Shown: piece by piece, positions 28,732 to 37,953 of the stretch
How the letters are laid out: each line of letters opens with the position of its first letter
Position numbering within the stretch: position 1 is the stretch's first letter
Source: Streptomyces amritsarensis
GTDB taxonomy: Bacteria > Actinomycetota > Actinomycetes > Streptomycetales > Streptomycetaceae
DNA length: 64,000 bases
Direction of reading: 5' to 3'
Assembly: GCF_001953875.1 (NCBI RefSeq)
Contig: NZ_MQUR01000021.1
Location: forward strand, 1-64,000
Position numbers and translations under genes: made by a program
The notes under the pieces: generated by a model
What the model saw: only the letters and a program-made list of their open reading frames with translations
Told to the model about the DNA's origin: nothing
Database searches by the model: none

Positions 28732-29964
28732 ATGTCGTCTCGGATATTCGGCCGCAGGCTGCGCCGGGGGACCACGGCCGCGCTGGTCTGCGTGCTGACG
28801 GTCGCCGCACTGACCGCTTCGCGGGGCCCGGCGGGTCCGGTGCCGAACACGGCCGTGGCGGCCGGCGGGGAAGCGGACGGGTCGCCCCCGGCGCCGCAGA
28901 GCGGCGGCGACGCGGCCTACTTCACCGAACTGCCCCCGCTGGTGAGCCCGCAGCCGCCGGCGGTGCTGCTGCCGGACGGGACGCCGCCGGCGGCGGGCAC
29001 GCAAGCAGCGGCGCAGCCGGAACAGCCCTCCGCCCCGGTCGGGACGGGGCCGCGCGAAGGGGCGCAGGGGATACCGGCGAGCGTGCTCGCGGCCTATCAG
29101 CGGGCGGAGCGGACGGTCGGACAGAGCGACCCCGGCTGCGGACTGCGCTGGCAACTCCTGGCAGCCATCGGCAAGGTGGAGTCCGGACAGGCACGCGGCG
29201 GCCAGGTCGACGCGGCCGGCACCACCCTGCGGCCGATCCTCGGACCGGTGCTCGACGGCAACGGCTTCGCGCACATCACCGACACCGACGGCGGCGCGTA
29301 CGACGGCGACGCACGGTACGACCGGGCGGTCGGGCCCATGCAGTTCATCCCTTCCACCTGGGCGGCCTGGGGCCAGGACGCGGACGGCGACGGGCGCCGC
29401 AACCCGAACAACGTGCACGACGCGGCCCTCGCGGCCGCCCGCTACCTGTGCGCGGGCGCGAGGGACCTGCGGGTGGAGGCCGACCTGGACCGGGCGGTGC
29501 TGTCCTACAACCACTCCACGGAGTACCTGCGGACGGTGCGGTCCTGGTTCACGTACTACCTGAAGGGCACGCACGAGGTCCCCGACGCCGTCGGTACGCC
29601 GACACCGGCACCGGTCCCCGCAAAGCCGTCCCTCAAACCGACGCCGACCCCCACGCCGACCCCGTCGCCGACGCCCACGCCGTCCCCGACGCCTACCCCC
29701 ACGCCGACCCCGTCGCCGACGCCGACACCGACCCCCACGCCGACCCCGTCGCCGACACCCACGCCGAGCCCGACGGCGACCCCGTCGCCGACGCCGACCC
29801 CCACGCCGACCCCGTCGCCGACGCCGAGCCCGACCGCGACCCCGTCGCCCCGGCACACCCCCACCCCGACGCCGACCACGACGGCCACCCGGACCCCGGC
29901 GCCCACGGCCACCCCGAAGCCCGCCGCGTCCCAGGCACCGACGCCCGCGGCGACCACCCCGTGA
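28732..29964 (+). CDS. Secreted lytic transglycosylase with long Pro/Thr-rich tail
   Basis: A 410-residue exported peptidoglycan enzyme. A signal or anchor helix (about residues 14-30) precedes a Pro/Ala linker. The SLT-type catalytic domain (about 125-285) contains the catalytic Glu in [10 protein letters not shown] and the [16 protein letters not shown] motif typical of MltB-like transglycosylases. The last about 110 residues (300-410) are PTPTPS repeats, probably a cell-wall spacer. G-rich Shine-Dalgarno upstream; TAGGGT at 28694-28699 is a likely -10. Confidence 0.88.
   Translation: MSSRIFGRRLRRGTTAALVCVLTVAALTASRGPAGPVPNTAVAAGGEADGSPPAPQSGGDAAYFTELPPLVSPQPPAVLLPDGTPPAAGTQAAAQPEQPSAPVGTGPREGAQGIPASVLAAYQRAERTVGQSDPGCGLRWQLLAAIGKVESGQARGGQVDAAGTTLRPILGPVLDGNGFAHITDTDGGAYDGDARYDRAVGPMQFIPSTWAAWGQDADGDGRRNPNNVHDAALAAARYLCAGARDLRVEADLDRAVLSYNHSTEYLRTVRSWFTYYLKGTHEVPDAVGTPTPAPVPAKPSLKPTPTPTPTPSPTPTPSPTPTPTPTPSPTPTPTPTPTPSPTPTPSPTATPSPTPTPTPTPSPTPSPTATPSPRHTPTPTPTTTATRTPAPTATPKPAASQAPTPAATTP
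29640..29880 (+). repeat. Tandem repeats encoding the Pro/Thr/Ser tail
   Basis: Iterations of CCGACGCCGACCCC/CCGTCGCCGACG-type units encode PTPTPS. Imperfect copies repeat over about 240 bp, so slippage could vary the tail length between strains. Confidence 0.8.
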
Positions 29965-30001
29965 GGCAGTCCGGGTGATCGCCGAGCGGACGCGGTGTGC
30001 C

Positions 30002-30050
30002 TATGCCCGCCGTGCCCGCCGTGCGCGCCGTGCCCGCCGTGCCCGTGTCC
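30002..30050. repeat. 9-bp tandem repeats (CCCGCCGTG)
   Basis: Four to five copies of CCCGCCGTG-like units lie in the 232-bp gap before the SPW_0924 gene. Short in-frame openings over them do not look coding. Confidence 0.6.
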
Positions 30051-30127
30051 GTGTCCACCGGCGGCCGGGCCCGGCCGCACCGTCCGACCGCCCGCGCCCG
30101 CAGGCCGCGGACCCGTCGCCCTGACGG

Positions 30128-30156
30128 TTCTCATCTGGCCCCCGCGTTGCTACGGT
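30128..30156 (+). promoter_or_regulatory. Promoter of the SPW_0924/DUF3068 operon
   Basis: TTCTCA (30128-30133), 17-bp spacer and TACGGT (30151-30156), about 40 nt before the first ATG. Confidence 0.5.
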
Positions 30157-30196
30157 GCCCCCTCTCTGACGCCTCATCAGATCTCGGAGCCCCGGC

Positions 30197-30337
30197 ATGC
30201 GCGCATTCGTCGCCGCCGTCATCGGCCTCGCGGCCGCGCTGGCCCTCGTGTTCGCCATCACGGCGTTCGGGGTGCCCGAAGGCGAGACCTCACCCAAGCC
30301 CCTGCTCACCACCGCGCCCCCCGCGCCCGGAAAGTAG
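30197..30337 (+). CDS. Small single-pass membrane protein, SPW_0924-like
   Basis: A 46-residue protein: MRAFVAAVIGLAAALALVFA followed by a short polar tail (GVPEGETSPKPLLTTAP). It has one N-terminal transmembrane or signal segment. It resembles the small SPW_0924 family conserved in Streptomyces, whose function is unknown. High third-position GC and a downstream Shine-Dalgarno for the next gene overlapping its stop support it as real. It is the first gene of an operon with the DUF3068 gene. Confidence 0.7.
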   Translation: MRAFVAAVIGLAAALALVFAITAFGVPEGETSPKPLLTTAPPAPGK

Positions 30338-30351
30338 AGGAGGGCCCGACC

Positions 30352-31335
30352 GTGCGACGCAGAGCGAGCCTTGTCCTGCTGGCCCTAGCCGTGTTCTGCG
30401 CAGCCCTCGCGCCGCTGCTGCGCTGGTACGCGTTCCCGCGCCTGGCGAAGATCCCGCCGAACCAGTACCAGGAGATGGTCCTGGAGGCGAAGGACGCGAC
30501 CCTCCTCGACTACACCGGCGGCATGCAGCCCAAGAAGGTCGACAAGGTCACCATCGTCCAGACCCTCAAGGGCAACGTGGAGGCCTCCAGGGAGATCGAG
30601 GCCACTGCCGGCAAGGACGTCGTCGTCTGGGACACGCTGTCCCACATCATCGGCCCGGACGGCAAGATGGTCTCCCAGATCCCCGAGCGCTACATCTTCG
30701 ACGCGCACACCCAGGACCCGGTGCACGCCACCGGCGAGATGGTCGACGGCGACGCGGTCAAACGCCAGGGCATCGAGTTCAAGTGGCCCTTCTTCACCGA
30801 ACCCCGCGACTACCTCTACTTCGACGCCCAGACCCGCACCTCCTCGCCGATCCACTACGTCGGACCGCGCCGCTTCAAGGGCATGGACGTCTACTACTTC
30901 GAGCAGACCATCCCCTGGACCAAGGTGGCCATGCCGAAGAAGATGCCCATCGAGGGCATCGACCCCGCGACGATCGAGGCGGCCACCGGCACCACCCTCT
31001 GGTACACCGCCAAGGTGCGCTTCTGGGTCGACCCGGTGACCGGGGCGCCCGTCAACGCCGAACAGGACATCCAGCAGGAGATGCGCGGCGGCATCGCCTC
31101 GGGCGGCCCCGACGGCAGGCTCACCGCCTTCGCCGGGCACGTCACCATGCGCGAGGACTACTCCGACCACACCGTCGCCCTCGTCAAGGCGAACCGGGCC
31201 AAGATCCTCACGCTGCACACCTACGCCCCGGCCGGCCTGGCCGCCGGCGGCCTCGCGCTGCTCGGGCTGGCGCTGTGGCTGGAGGCCCGAGGCCGCCGCG
31301 TACGGGACGGGGACGAAGGGGTCAGCCCCGCCTGA
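30352..31335 (+). CDS. DUF3068 (porin PorA-like) membrane protein
   Basis: A 327-residue protein with an N-terminal hydrophobic helix (about 6-24), a large extracytoplasmic beta-rich domain (WYTAKVRFWVDPVTGAPVNA near the end) and a C-terminal transmembrane helix (about 293-312) with an Arg-rich cytoplasmic end. This matches DUF3068, annotated as PorA-family in actinobacteria; the porin name is inherited and unproven. GTG at 30352 is selected by GAGGAGG 9 nt upstream. The last 14 bp overlap the end of convergent hrpB. Confidence 0.85.
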   Translation: MRRRASLVLLALAVFCAALAPLLRWYAFPRLAKIPPNQYQEMVLEAKDATLLDYTGGMQPKKVDKVTIVQTLKGNVEASREIEATAGKDVVVWDTLSHIIGPDGKMVSQIPERYIFDAHTQDPVHATGEMVDGDAVKRQGIEFKWPFFTEPRDYLYFDAQTRTSSPIHYVGPRRFKGMDVYYFEQTIPWTKVAMPKKMPIEGIDPATIEAATGTTLWYTAKVRFWVDPVTGAPVNAEQDIQQEMRGGIASGGPDGRLTAFAGHVTMREDYSDHTVALVKANRAKILTLHTYAPAGLAAGGLALLGLALWLEARGRRVRDGDEGVSPA

Positions 31336-33994
31336 GCCGGGCGTTGGTGTGGCGGGTGGGCTCGGCCGTGGCCGGGTCCTGCGGCCAGGGGTGCTTGGGG
31401 TAACGGCCGCGCAGCTCCGCCCGGACGGCGCGGTAGCCGCCCTGCCAGAAGGAGGCCAGGTCGGCCGTGACGGCCGCCGGACGCCCGGCCGGCGACAGCA
31501 GGTGGACGACTACGGGAACCCCCGCCACCCGCGGGGTCTCGGCCAGCCCGAACAGCTCCTGGAGCTTCACCGCCAGCACGGGCTGCTCGGACGTGTAGTC
31601 GACACGGATCCGGGATCCGCTGGGGACCTCGATCCGCTCCGGCGCCAGCTCGTCCAGCCGCGCCGCCTCGCCCGTCGCCCACGGCAGCAGCCGGTTCAGG
31701 GCCTGGCCGGCGTCGATCCGGGCCAGGTCCGCGCGCCGCCGGGCCCGGGACAGCTCGGGCTCCAGCCAGTCGTCGGCCCGCTCCACGAGCGCCGCGTCCG
31801 CCTCCACGTCGGGCCACGGGCCGCCGACCGTCCGGTGCAGGAAGCCCAGGCGCGCCCGCAGCACCCGCGCGTCCGGGGACCAGCGCAGCAGGCCCAGCCC
31901 CTCCGCCCGCAGCCCGTCGAGGAGAGCCGCCCGGACGAGCGCCGGGTCAGGGCTGCGCAGCGGACGTACCGCCAGCTCGACCGCCCCGAGCCGCTGCGCC
32001 GCACGGGCGACCACGTCCCCGTCCTCCCAGTGCACCTCCTCGGCGTCGCTGCGCAGGTGTGCGGCGGCCGCCAGGGCGGTGTCCTCGTCGATGACGGCGG
32101 CCAGCCGGATCCGTGCGGAGGCCGAGTGCGGGGGCCGGTCGGCGACGGCGACGGCCAGCCAGGGCGCGTTGCGCAGGCCCGAACCGTCACCGAGCTCCGC
32201 CCCGGTGCCGGAAGCCATGAGGAACGCCCCCGCCCCCTTGGCCCGGGCGACCCGCTCGGGAAAGGCCAGCGCGGCGACGAGCCCGGCGGCGGCATCGTCG
32301 GGGCTCCGCCCCACACCCCCGCCGACGCTCGACACACCCGAAGCCCGGCCCCCGGCCCCGGAGTCGCTGCCCGCACCCCCGGCCCCGGCCGCATGCCCGG
32401 CCCCGGCCGCATCCCCGGCCCCGGCCGTAGCCCCGGGCGCGGGGTCGGAGGTGCTGTCCGCGGGCCCGGCTCCGGTTTTCGGCGAGCTCCCCGCAGGGGC
32501 GACGGCACGGGCCAGGCGGGCCGCCTCCGCGCGCCAGCGCGCCGCGTAGCCGTCGCCGCCCGCGCGGGCCCGCCGCCAGGCCGCCGCCAGGTCGTCCCCG
32601 TACTCGCGCGGCGGCTCCTCGCTCAGCAGCGCCACCACCTCCGCCGCCCGCTGGGCGCCGAGCGCGGCGCCGCCGTCCAGCAGGGCACGCGCCAGCCGCG
32701 GGTGCAGCCCGAGCCGGGCCATCCGCGCCCCGCGCGGGGTCGGCCGCCCGGCCGCGTCCACCGCGCCGACGGCCACGAGCACCTCCCGCGCCGCGGCCAT
32801 CGCACCGGCCGGCGGCGCGTCCAGCAGCGCCAGCCCGGACGCGTCCGGGTCGCCCCAGCAGGCCGCCTGCAAGGCGAACTGCGCCAGGTCGGCGATGCGT
32901 ATCTCCGGCGCCGGGAACGCCGGCAGCCGGCCGTCCTCCGCCTCCGTCCAGCACCGGTACACCACGCCCGGCGCCTCACGCCCGGCCCGACCCGCCCGCT
33001 GGCGCCCGGCCGCCCGGGAGGCCCGTACGGTCGCCAGCGCGCCCAGCCCGCGGGCATGGTCCACCCGGGGTTCGCGGGCCAGCCCCGAGTCGACCACCAC
33101 CCGCACCCCGGGGACGGTCAGGCTCGACTCCGCCACCGCCGTCGCGAGGATCACCCGGCGGCGGTCCGAGGCCGTCAGCGCCGCGTCCTGCACGGCCGCC
33201 GGAGCCCGCCCGTGGACCTGGAGCAGCTCCGCGTCCACCCCGCCCAGCTGCCCCGCCACCCGCGCGATCTCGCCCACACCGGGCAGGAAGCACAGCACGT
33301 CCCCCGAACGCTCCGCCAGCGCCCGCCGCACCACCGAGGCCACGTGCGCCAGCTGCGCCGGATCCACCCGCATCCCGTGCGGGGGCCGCACCGGGCGGGC
33401 CGGAGGCGCCCAGACGGTCTCCACCGGGTACGAGACCCCCGCGGCCTCCACCACCGGCGCACCCCCGAGCAGCCGGGCCCAGCCCGCGGAGTCGGTCGTC
33501 GCCGACGCCGCCACGAGCCGCAGCTCCGGGCGCAGGGTCTCCCGTACGTCCAGGAGGAACGCGGCGACGGTGTCGGCGTCCAGGTGCCGCTCGTGGCACT
33601 CGTCCAGGACCACCACGTCCACGCCGGCCAGCTCCTGGTCGCGCTGGAGCCGCTGGAGCAGCACCCCGGTGGTCACCACCTCCACCACCGTGCCGGGACC
33701 CGCCACCCGCTCGCCGCGGACCGTGAAACCGACCGAGCCGCCGGCCCGCTCGCCCAGCAGCCAGGCCATCCGGCGCGCCGCCGCCCGGGCGGCGATCCGC
33801 CGCGGCTCGGCCACGACCACCCGGCGCCGCGGCCCGCCGCCCACCAGACCCGCGAGGACCAGCGGGACCAGCGTCGTCTTGCCGGTCCCGGGCGGCGCGC
33901 ACAGCACCGCGGTGCCGTGCGCGTCGAGGGCGGACACGAGCCCGGGCAGGGCCTCGCGTACGGGCAGGGCGTCGAGGGCGGCCTGGCGGATCAA
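31322..33994 (-). CDS. hrpB: ATP-dependent helicase HrpB
   Basis: An 890-residue DEAH-box-type RNA helicase. Walker A APPGTGKTT (about residues 33-41), motif II DECH (in VVVLDECHERH), motif III SATTD and the C-terminal helicase motifs (ILATAVAESSLTVPGV, GRAGREAPG) are intact. HrpB-specific C-terminal domain extends to PWPQDPATAEPTRH. A low-complexity Ala/Gly/Ser insertion sits at about residues 500-560. Function in bacteria is poorly defined (RNA metabolism; conserved in Streptomyces). It is followed in the same direction from a methyltransferase gene only 4 bp upstream. Confidence 0.94.
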   Translation of the reverse strand: MIRQAALDALPVREALPGLVSALDAHGTAVLCAPPGTGKTTLVPLVLAGLVGGGPRRRVVVAEPRRIAARAAARRMAWLLGERAGGSVGFTVRGERVAGPGTVVEVVTTGVLLQRLQRDQELAGVDVVVLDECHERHLDADTVAAFLLDVRETLRPELRLVAASATTDSAGWARLLGGAPVVEAAGVSYPVETVWAPPARPVRPPHGMRVDPAQLAHVASVVRRALAERSGDVLCFLPGVGEIARVAGQLGGVDAELLQVHGRAPAAVQDAALTASDRRRVILATAVAESSLTVPGVRVVVDSGLAREPRVDHARGLGALATVRASRAAGRQRAGRAGREAPGVVYRCWTEAEDGRLPAFPAPEIRIADLAQFALQAACWGDPDASGLALLDAPPAGAMAAAREVLVAVGAVDAAGRPTPRGARMARLGLHPRLARALLDGGAALGAQRAAEVVALLSEEPPREYGDDLAAAWRRARAGGDGYAARWRAEAARLARAVAPAGSSPKTGAGPADSTSDPAPGATAGAGDAAGAGHAAGAGGAGSDSGAGGRASGVSSVGGGVGRSPDDAAAGLVAALAFPERVARAKGAGAFLMASGTGAELGDGSGLRNAPWLAVAVADRPPHSASARIRLAAVIDEDTALAAAAHLRSDAEEVHWEDGDVVARAAQRLGAVELAVRPLRSPDPALVRAALLDGLRAEGLGLLRWSPDARVLRARLGFLHRTVGGPWPDVEADAALVERADDWLEPELSRARRRADLARIDAGQALNRLLPWATGEAARLDELAPERIEVPSGSRIRVDYTSEQPVLAVKLQELFGLAETPRVAGVPVVVHLLSPAGRPAAVTADLASFWQGGYRAVRAELRGRYPKHPWPQDPATAEPTRHTNARLRRG

Positions 33995-33998
33995 GACG

Positions 33999-34847
33999 TC
34001 AGGCCCTCTCGCAGACGAAGATCGCGGTGCCGGGGATCAGGTTGCCGCGCAGCGGGGACCAGCCGCCCCACTCCTGGCCGTTCCACTCGGGCCACTCGGG
34101 CTCGACGAGGTCGAGCAGGCGGAAGCCGCCCGCCACCACGTCGCGGACGCGGTCGCCGAGGGTGCGGTGGTGCTCCACGTAGACCGCGCTGCCCTGCTCG
34201 TCCTGCTCGACGTACGGGGTCCGGTCGAAGTAGGAGGCGGAGACGGTCAGGCCCTCGGGGCCGGGCTCGTCGGGGAAGGCCCAGCGGATCGGATGGGTCA
34301 CGGAGAACACCCAGCGGCCGCCGGGGCGCAGCACGCGGTGCACCTCGCGCATGACGTTCACCGGGTCGGCGACGAAGGGGACGGCGCCGTAGGCGGAGCA
34401 GGCGAGGTCGAAGGAGGCGTCACGGAAGGGGAGCCGGCCGGCGTCGGCCTCGACGAGCGGGATGTCGTCGCCGATGCGCAGCGCGTGCTGGAGCTGGCGG
34501 TGGGAGAGGTCCAGGGCCACCGGGCGGGCGCCCTGGGCGGCCAGCCACCGCGAGCACTGGGCGGCGCCGGCGCCGATCTCCAGCACGTCCTTGTCCTTGA
34601 GGGAGGCCGCGGGGCCGAGGAGGGCCGCGTCCGCCTCGTCGAGGCCCTCGGGCCCCCAGACGAAGCGGTCGTCGCCGAGGAAGGCGCCGTGCTCGCTCTG
34701 GTACTCGTCGGCGTTGCGGTCCCACCAGCCGCGGCTCGCCCGGCTGCTCTCCGCTTCCCCCGCGTCACGGCGTGTGGCCTCGGCGTCGTCCGCGGAGCCC
34801 GGATCGGCCGCGTACGCGTTCTCGGGGGCGTCGTCCTCTTGGTTCAT
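33999..34847 (-). CDS. Class I SAM-dependent methyltransferase
   Basis: A 282-residue methyltransferase. The SAM loop VLEIGAGAAQCSRWLA is motif I (about residue 88), VALDLSHRQL motif II and LRPGGRWVFSVTHP motif IV/VI. The first 40 residues are an acidic, probably disordered extension (DDAPENAYAADPGSADD). Substrate unknown; the WWDRNADEYQSEHGAFLGD start is typical of a Streptomyces subfamily. It lies 4 bp before hrpB and is probably co-transcribed with it, divergent from rpsA. Confidence 0.85.
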   Translation of the reverse strand: MNQEDDAPENAYAADPGSADDAEATRRDAGEAESSRASRGWWDRNADEYQSEHGAFLGDDRFVWGPEGLDEADAALLGPAASLKDKDVLEIGAGAAQCSRWLAAQGARPVALDLSHRQLQHALRIGDDIPLVEADAGRLPFRDASFDLACSAYGAVPFVADPVNVMREVHRVLRPGGRWVFSVTHPIRWAFPDEPGPEGLTVSASYFDRTPYVEQDEQGSAVYVEHHRTLGDRVRDVVAGGFRLLDLVEPEWPEWNGQEWGGWSPLRGNLIPGTAIFVCERA

Positions 34848-34968
34848 GGGGCCCGTCGTCGTAGTCTGCGAGTGTCTTGGGAAGTGGCAGGAACCGCCAT
34901 CAGGGCGTTCCCGCCCATGAATTGTGCCGGTTGTGCGGTGATCCGCCCGGGGTGTGGGGCTTCGCGCA

Positions 34969-34997
34969 TTGACCCTGTCCGGCCGCCCCCGTATGCT
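34969..34997 (+). promoter_or_regulatory. rpsA promoter
   Basis: TTGACC (34969-34974), 17-bp spacer and TATGCT (34992-34997): one of the best vegetative (HrdB-type) promoters in the window, fitting a highly expressed ribosomal gene. Confidence 0.8.
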
Positions 34998-35003
34998 ACA
35001 AGT

Positions 35004-35199
35004 TGCGCTGCGAGCCTGTGCTCCTCAGACCTAGCAGGCTGCGCTTGCATCTGTTGATGTCCCCTCGGTTTTCGAGGCCTCCCCGCTTGTGCGGATCAGG
35101 GGCTTCCTTGGCTGTCCGGCTTCTTCGGCAGATGCCGATAAGGGCTCCCGGCGTAGCAGTACCTACGACTTTCTGTCCGTAACCGGAGCCCTTTCCCAC
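35004..35199 (+). promoter_or_regulatory. Long rpsA 5' leader
   Basis: About 196 nt from the expected transcription start to the ATG, with several pyrimidine-rich stretches and possible short hairpins (e.g. around 35075-35160). S1 autoregulates its own translation in other bacteria, so this leader is a candidate control region. Confidence 0.5.
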
Positions 35200-36708
35200 A
35201 TGACGAGCAGCACCGAGACCACCTCTACCACTCCGCAGGTAGCGGTCAACGACATCGGTAACGAGGAAGCCTTCCTCGCCGCGATCGACGAGACGATCAA
35301 GTACTTCAACGACGGCGACATCGTCGACGGCGTCATCGTGAAGGTCGACCGGGACGAGGTCCTGCTCGACATCGGTTACAAGACGGAAGGCGTGATCCCG
35401 AGCCGCGAGCTCTCGATCAAGCACGACGTCGACCCGAACGAGGTCGTCAAGGTCGGCGACGAGATCGAGGCCCTGGTTCTCCAGAAGGAGGACAAGGAAG
35501 GCCGCCTGATCCTGTCCAAGAAGCGCGCTCAGTACGAGCGTGCCTGGGGCACGATCGAGAAGATCAAGGAAGAAGACGGCATCGTCACCGGTACCGTCAT
35601 CGAGGTCGTCAAGGGTGGTCTCATCCTCGACATCGGCCTCCGCGGCTTCCTCCCGGCCTCCCTGGTCGAGATGCGTCGTGTCCGCGACCTCCAGCCCTAC
35701 GTGGGCAAGGAGCTCGAGGCGAAGATCATCGAGCTGGACAAGAACCGCAACAACGTGGTCCTGTCCCGCCGCGCCTGGCTCGAGCAGACCCAGTCCGAGG
35801 TCCGCCAGACGTTCCTCACCACCCTGCAGAAGGGTCAGGTCCGCTCCGGCGTCGTGTCCTCGATCGTCAACTTCGGTGCCTTCGTGGACCTGGGTGGCGT
35901 CGACGGTCTGGTCCACGTCTCCGAGCTGTCCTGGAAGCACATCGACCACCCGTCCGAGGTTGTCGAGGTCGGCCAGGAAGTCACCGTCGAGGTCCTCGAC
36001 GTCGACATGGACCGCGAGCGTGTCTCCCTGTCGCTGAAGGCGACGCAGGAAGACCCGTGGCAGCAGTTCGCCCGTACGCACCAGATCGGCCAGGTCGTCC
36101 CGGGCAAGGTCACCAAGCTGGTTCCGTTCGGTGCGTTCGTCCGCGTGGACGAGGGCATCGAGGGTCTGGTCCACATCTCCGAGCTGGCCGAGCGCCACGT
36201 GGAGATCCCGGAGCAGGTCGTCCAGGTCAACGACGAGATCTTCGTCAAGGTCATCGACATCGACCTCGAGCGTCGCCGGATCTCGCTGTCCCTGAAGCAG
36301 GCCAACGAGTCCTTCGGTGCCGACCCGGCGTCGGTCGAGTTCGACCCGACCCTGTACGGCATGGCCGCGTCCTACGACGACCAGGGCAACTACATCTACC
36401 CCGAGGGCTTCGACCCCGAGACCAACGACTGGCTCGAGGGCTACGAGAAGCAGCGCGAGGCCTGGGAGACCCAGTACGCCGAGGCGCAGGCCCGCTTCGA
36501 GCAGCACCAGGCTCAGGTCATCAAGAGCCGCGAGGCCGACGAGGCCGCTGCCGCCGAGGGCGCTGCCGCCCCGGCCGCCGGTGGCAACGCCGGTGCGGGC
36601 ATCTCGGGTGGTTCCTACTCCTCGGAGTCGGACGAGACCTCCGGCGCCCTGGCGTCGGACGAGGCCCTGGCCGCGCTCCGCGAGAAGCTGGCCGGCGGCC
36701 AGAGCTGA
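35200..36708 (+). CDS. rpsA: 30S ribosomal protein S1
   Basis: A 502-residue ribosomal protein that helps bind mRNA to the 30S subunit. Four S1 domains are visible (about residues 36-105, 123-187, 208-276 and 293-362), each with GxVxxIxxFGAFVDLGGVDGLVH-like beta-barrel sequence split by short linkers. The C-terminal about 130 residues are acidic and Ala/Gly/Ser-rich, as in other actinobacterial S1. ATG at 35200 gives the normal MTSSTETTSTTPQVAVNDIG start; upstream in-frame codons are leader. Codon use is less GC-biased than average, typical of highly expressed genes. Confidence 0.97.
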   Translation: MTSSTETTSTTPQVAVNDIGNEEAFLAAIDETIKYFNDGDIVDGVIVKVDRDEVLLDIGYKTEGVIPSRELSIKHDVDPNEVVKVGDEIEALVLQKEDKEGRLILSKKRAQYERAWGTIEKIKEEDGIVTGTVIEVVKGGLILDIGLRGFLPASLVEMRRVRDLQPYVGKELEAKIIELDKNRNNVVLSRRAWLEQTQSEVRQTFLTTLQKGQVRSGVVSSIVNFGAFVDLGGVDGLVHVSELSWKHIDHPSEVVEVGQEVTVEVLDVDMDRERVSLSLKATQEDPWQQFARTHQIGQVVPGKVTKLVPFGAFVRVDEGIEGLVHISELAERHVEIPEQVVQVNDEIFVKVIDIDLERRRISLSLKQANESFGADPASVEFDPTLYGMAASYDDQGNYIYPEGFDPETNDWLEGYEKQREAWETQYAEAQARFEQHQAQVIKSREADEAAAAEGAAAPAAGGNAGAGISGGSYSSESDETSGALASDEALAALREKLAGGQS

Positions 36709-36761
36709 TCGCAGCGCGCATCGCACCGACGGTGTGAGCAGAGCTGATCGAGTACGACGGT

Positions 36762-36791
36762 GAGGCCCGTCCCCTTCGGGGGGCGGGCCTC
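36762..36791. terminator. rpsA terminator
   Basis: A GC stem (GAGGCCCG 36762-36769 with CGGGCCTC 36784-36791, extended by C/G pairs inside) about 54 bp after the rpsA stop. Confidence 0.7.
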
Positions 36792-36955
36792 TCCGCGTTC
36801 CCGGGCCGGTCGTCCGGTCGCGCGTGGTCCCGGCGAGTCGGTGGTTGCCGTGATCGGTGTGATCCATTGCGTTCCTGTGAAGGGGGCCAACTGGGGAATG
36901 GCGGCGCCGCCTTGGACGTTCTTCGCAGAGAACGAGACGAGGAGGAGTGGTGGCG

Positions 36956-37894
36956 GTGCTTGATCCACAGGGCTTGTACGAATGGGATGCCAAGGGTCTG
37001 GCGGTGGCGGACCTGGCGGTCGCCCAGGACTCGGCCGGGCTGGTCATGCTGTACCACTTCGAGGGGTACATCGACGCGGGAGAGGCCGGCGAGCAGATCG
37101 TCGAGCGGCTGCTGGACACGCTGCCCCACCAGGTGGTCGCCCGCTTCGACGCGGACCGGCTCGTGGACTACCGGGCGCGCCGTCCGCTGCTGACCTTCCA
37201 GCGCGACCACTGGGCGGAGTTCGAGGAGCCGCGGCTGGAGGTCCGGCTGGTCCAGGACGCCACCGGGGCGCCGTTCCTGCTGCTGTCCGGCCCGGAGCCG
37301 GACGTGGAGTGGGAGCGCTTCGCCGTCGCCGTCCGGCAGATCGTCGAGCGCCTCGGGGTCCGGCTCTCGGTCAACTTCCACGGCATCCCGATGGGCGTCC
37401 CGCACACCCGGCCCGTCGGCATCACCCCGCACGGCAACCGGACCGACCTCATGCCGGGTCACCGCAGCCCCTTCGACGAGGCCCAGGTGCCCGGCAGCGC
37501 CGAGTCCCTGGTGGAGTTCCGTCTGTCCCAGGCCGGGCACGACGTGCTCGGCGTCGCCGCGCACGTCCCGCACTACGTGGCGCGCTCCCCGTACCCCGAC
37601 GCCGCGCTGACGGTGCTCGAGGCCATCACCGCGGCGACCGGTCTGGTGCTCCCGGCCGTGGCGCACGCACTGCGGACCGAGGCGCACCGCACCCAGACGG
37701 AGATCGACCGGCAGATCCGTGAGGGCGACGAGGAGCTGGTCGGCCTGGTGCAGGGGCTGGAGCACCAGTACGACGCCGCCGCCGGGGCCGAGACCCGGGG
37801 CAACATGATCGCCGAGCCGGCCGAGCTGCCGTCGGCGGACGAGATCGGCCGCGAGTTCGAGCGGTTCCTGGCGGAACGCGAGGGTGAGGGCTGA
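36956..37894 (+). CDS. PAC2 family (proteasome assembly chaperone-like) protein
   Basis: A 312-residue PAC2 domain protein (LDPQGLYEW at the N-terminus; [20 protein letters not shown] and [17 protein letters not shown] inside). PAC2 proteins resemble eukaryotic proteasome assembly chaperones; in actinobacteria with 20S proteasomes their role is not settled. The GTG at 36956 is preferred, since GGAGGA (36941-36946) lies 9 nt upstream; two earlier in-frame GTGs are too close to it. It sits between rpsA and coaE. Confidence 0.85.
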   Translation: MLDPQGLYEWDAKGLAVADLAVAQDSAGLVMLYHFEGYIDAGEAGEQIVERLLDTLPHQVVARFDADRLVDYRARRPLLTFQRDHWAEFEEPRLEVRLVQDATGAPFLLLSGPEPDVEWERFAVAVRQIVERLGVRLSVNFHGIPMGVPHTRPVGITPHGNRTDLMPGHRSPFDEAQVPGSAESLVEFRLSQAGHDVLGVAAHVPHYVARSPYPDAALTVLEAITAATGLVLPAVAHALRTEAHRTQTEIDRQIREGDEELVGLVQGLEHQYDAAAGAETRGNMIAEPAELPSADEIGREFERFLAEREGEG

Positions 37895-37940
37895 GCCCCG
37901 ACCGCCGGGCCCGACCCCGCACGGGTGTGCGGACACCCCC

Positions 37941-37946
37941 TAAGCT
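37941..37946 (+). promoter_or_regulatory. coaE -10 element, leaderless
   Basis: TAAGCT ends 7 nt before the coaE ATG. No clear -35 was found. Confidence 0.45.
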
Positions 37947-37953
37947 GCGGTCC

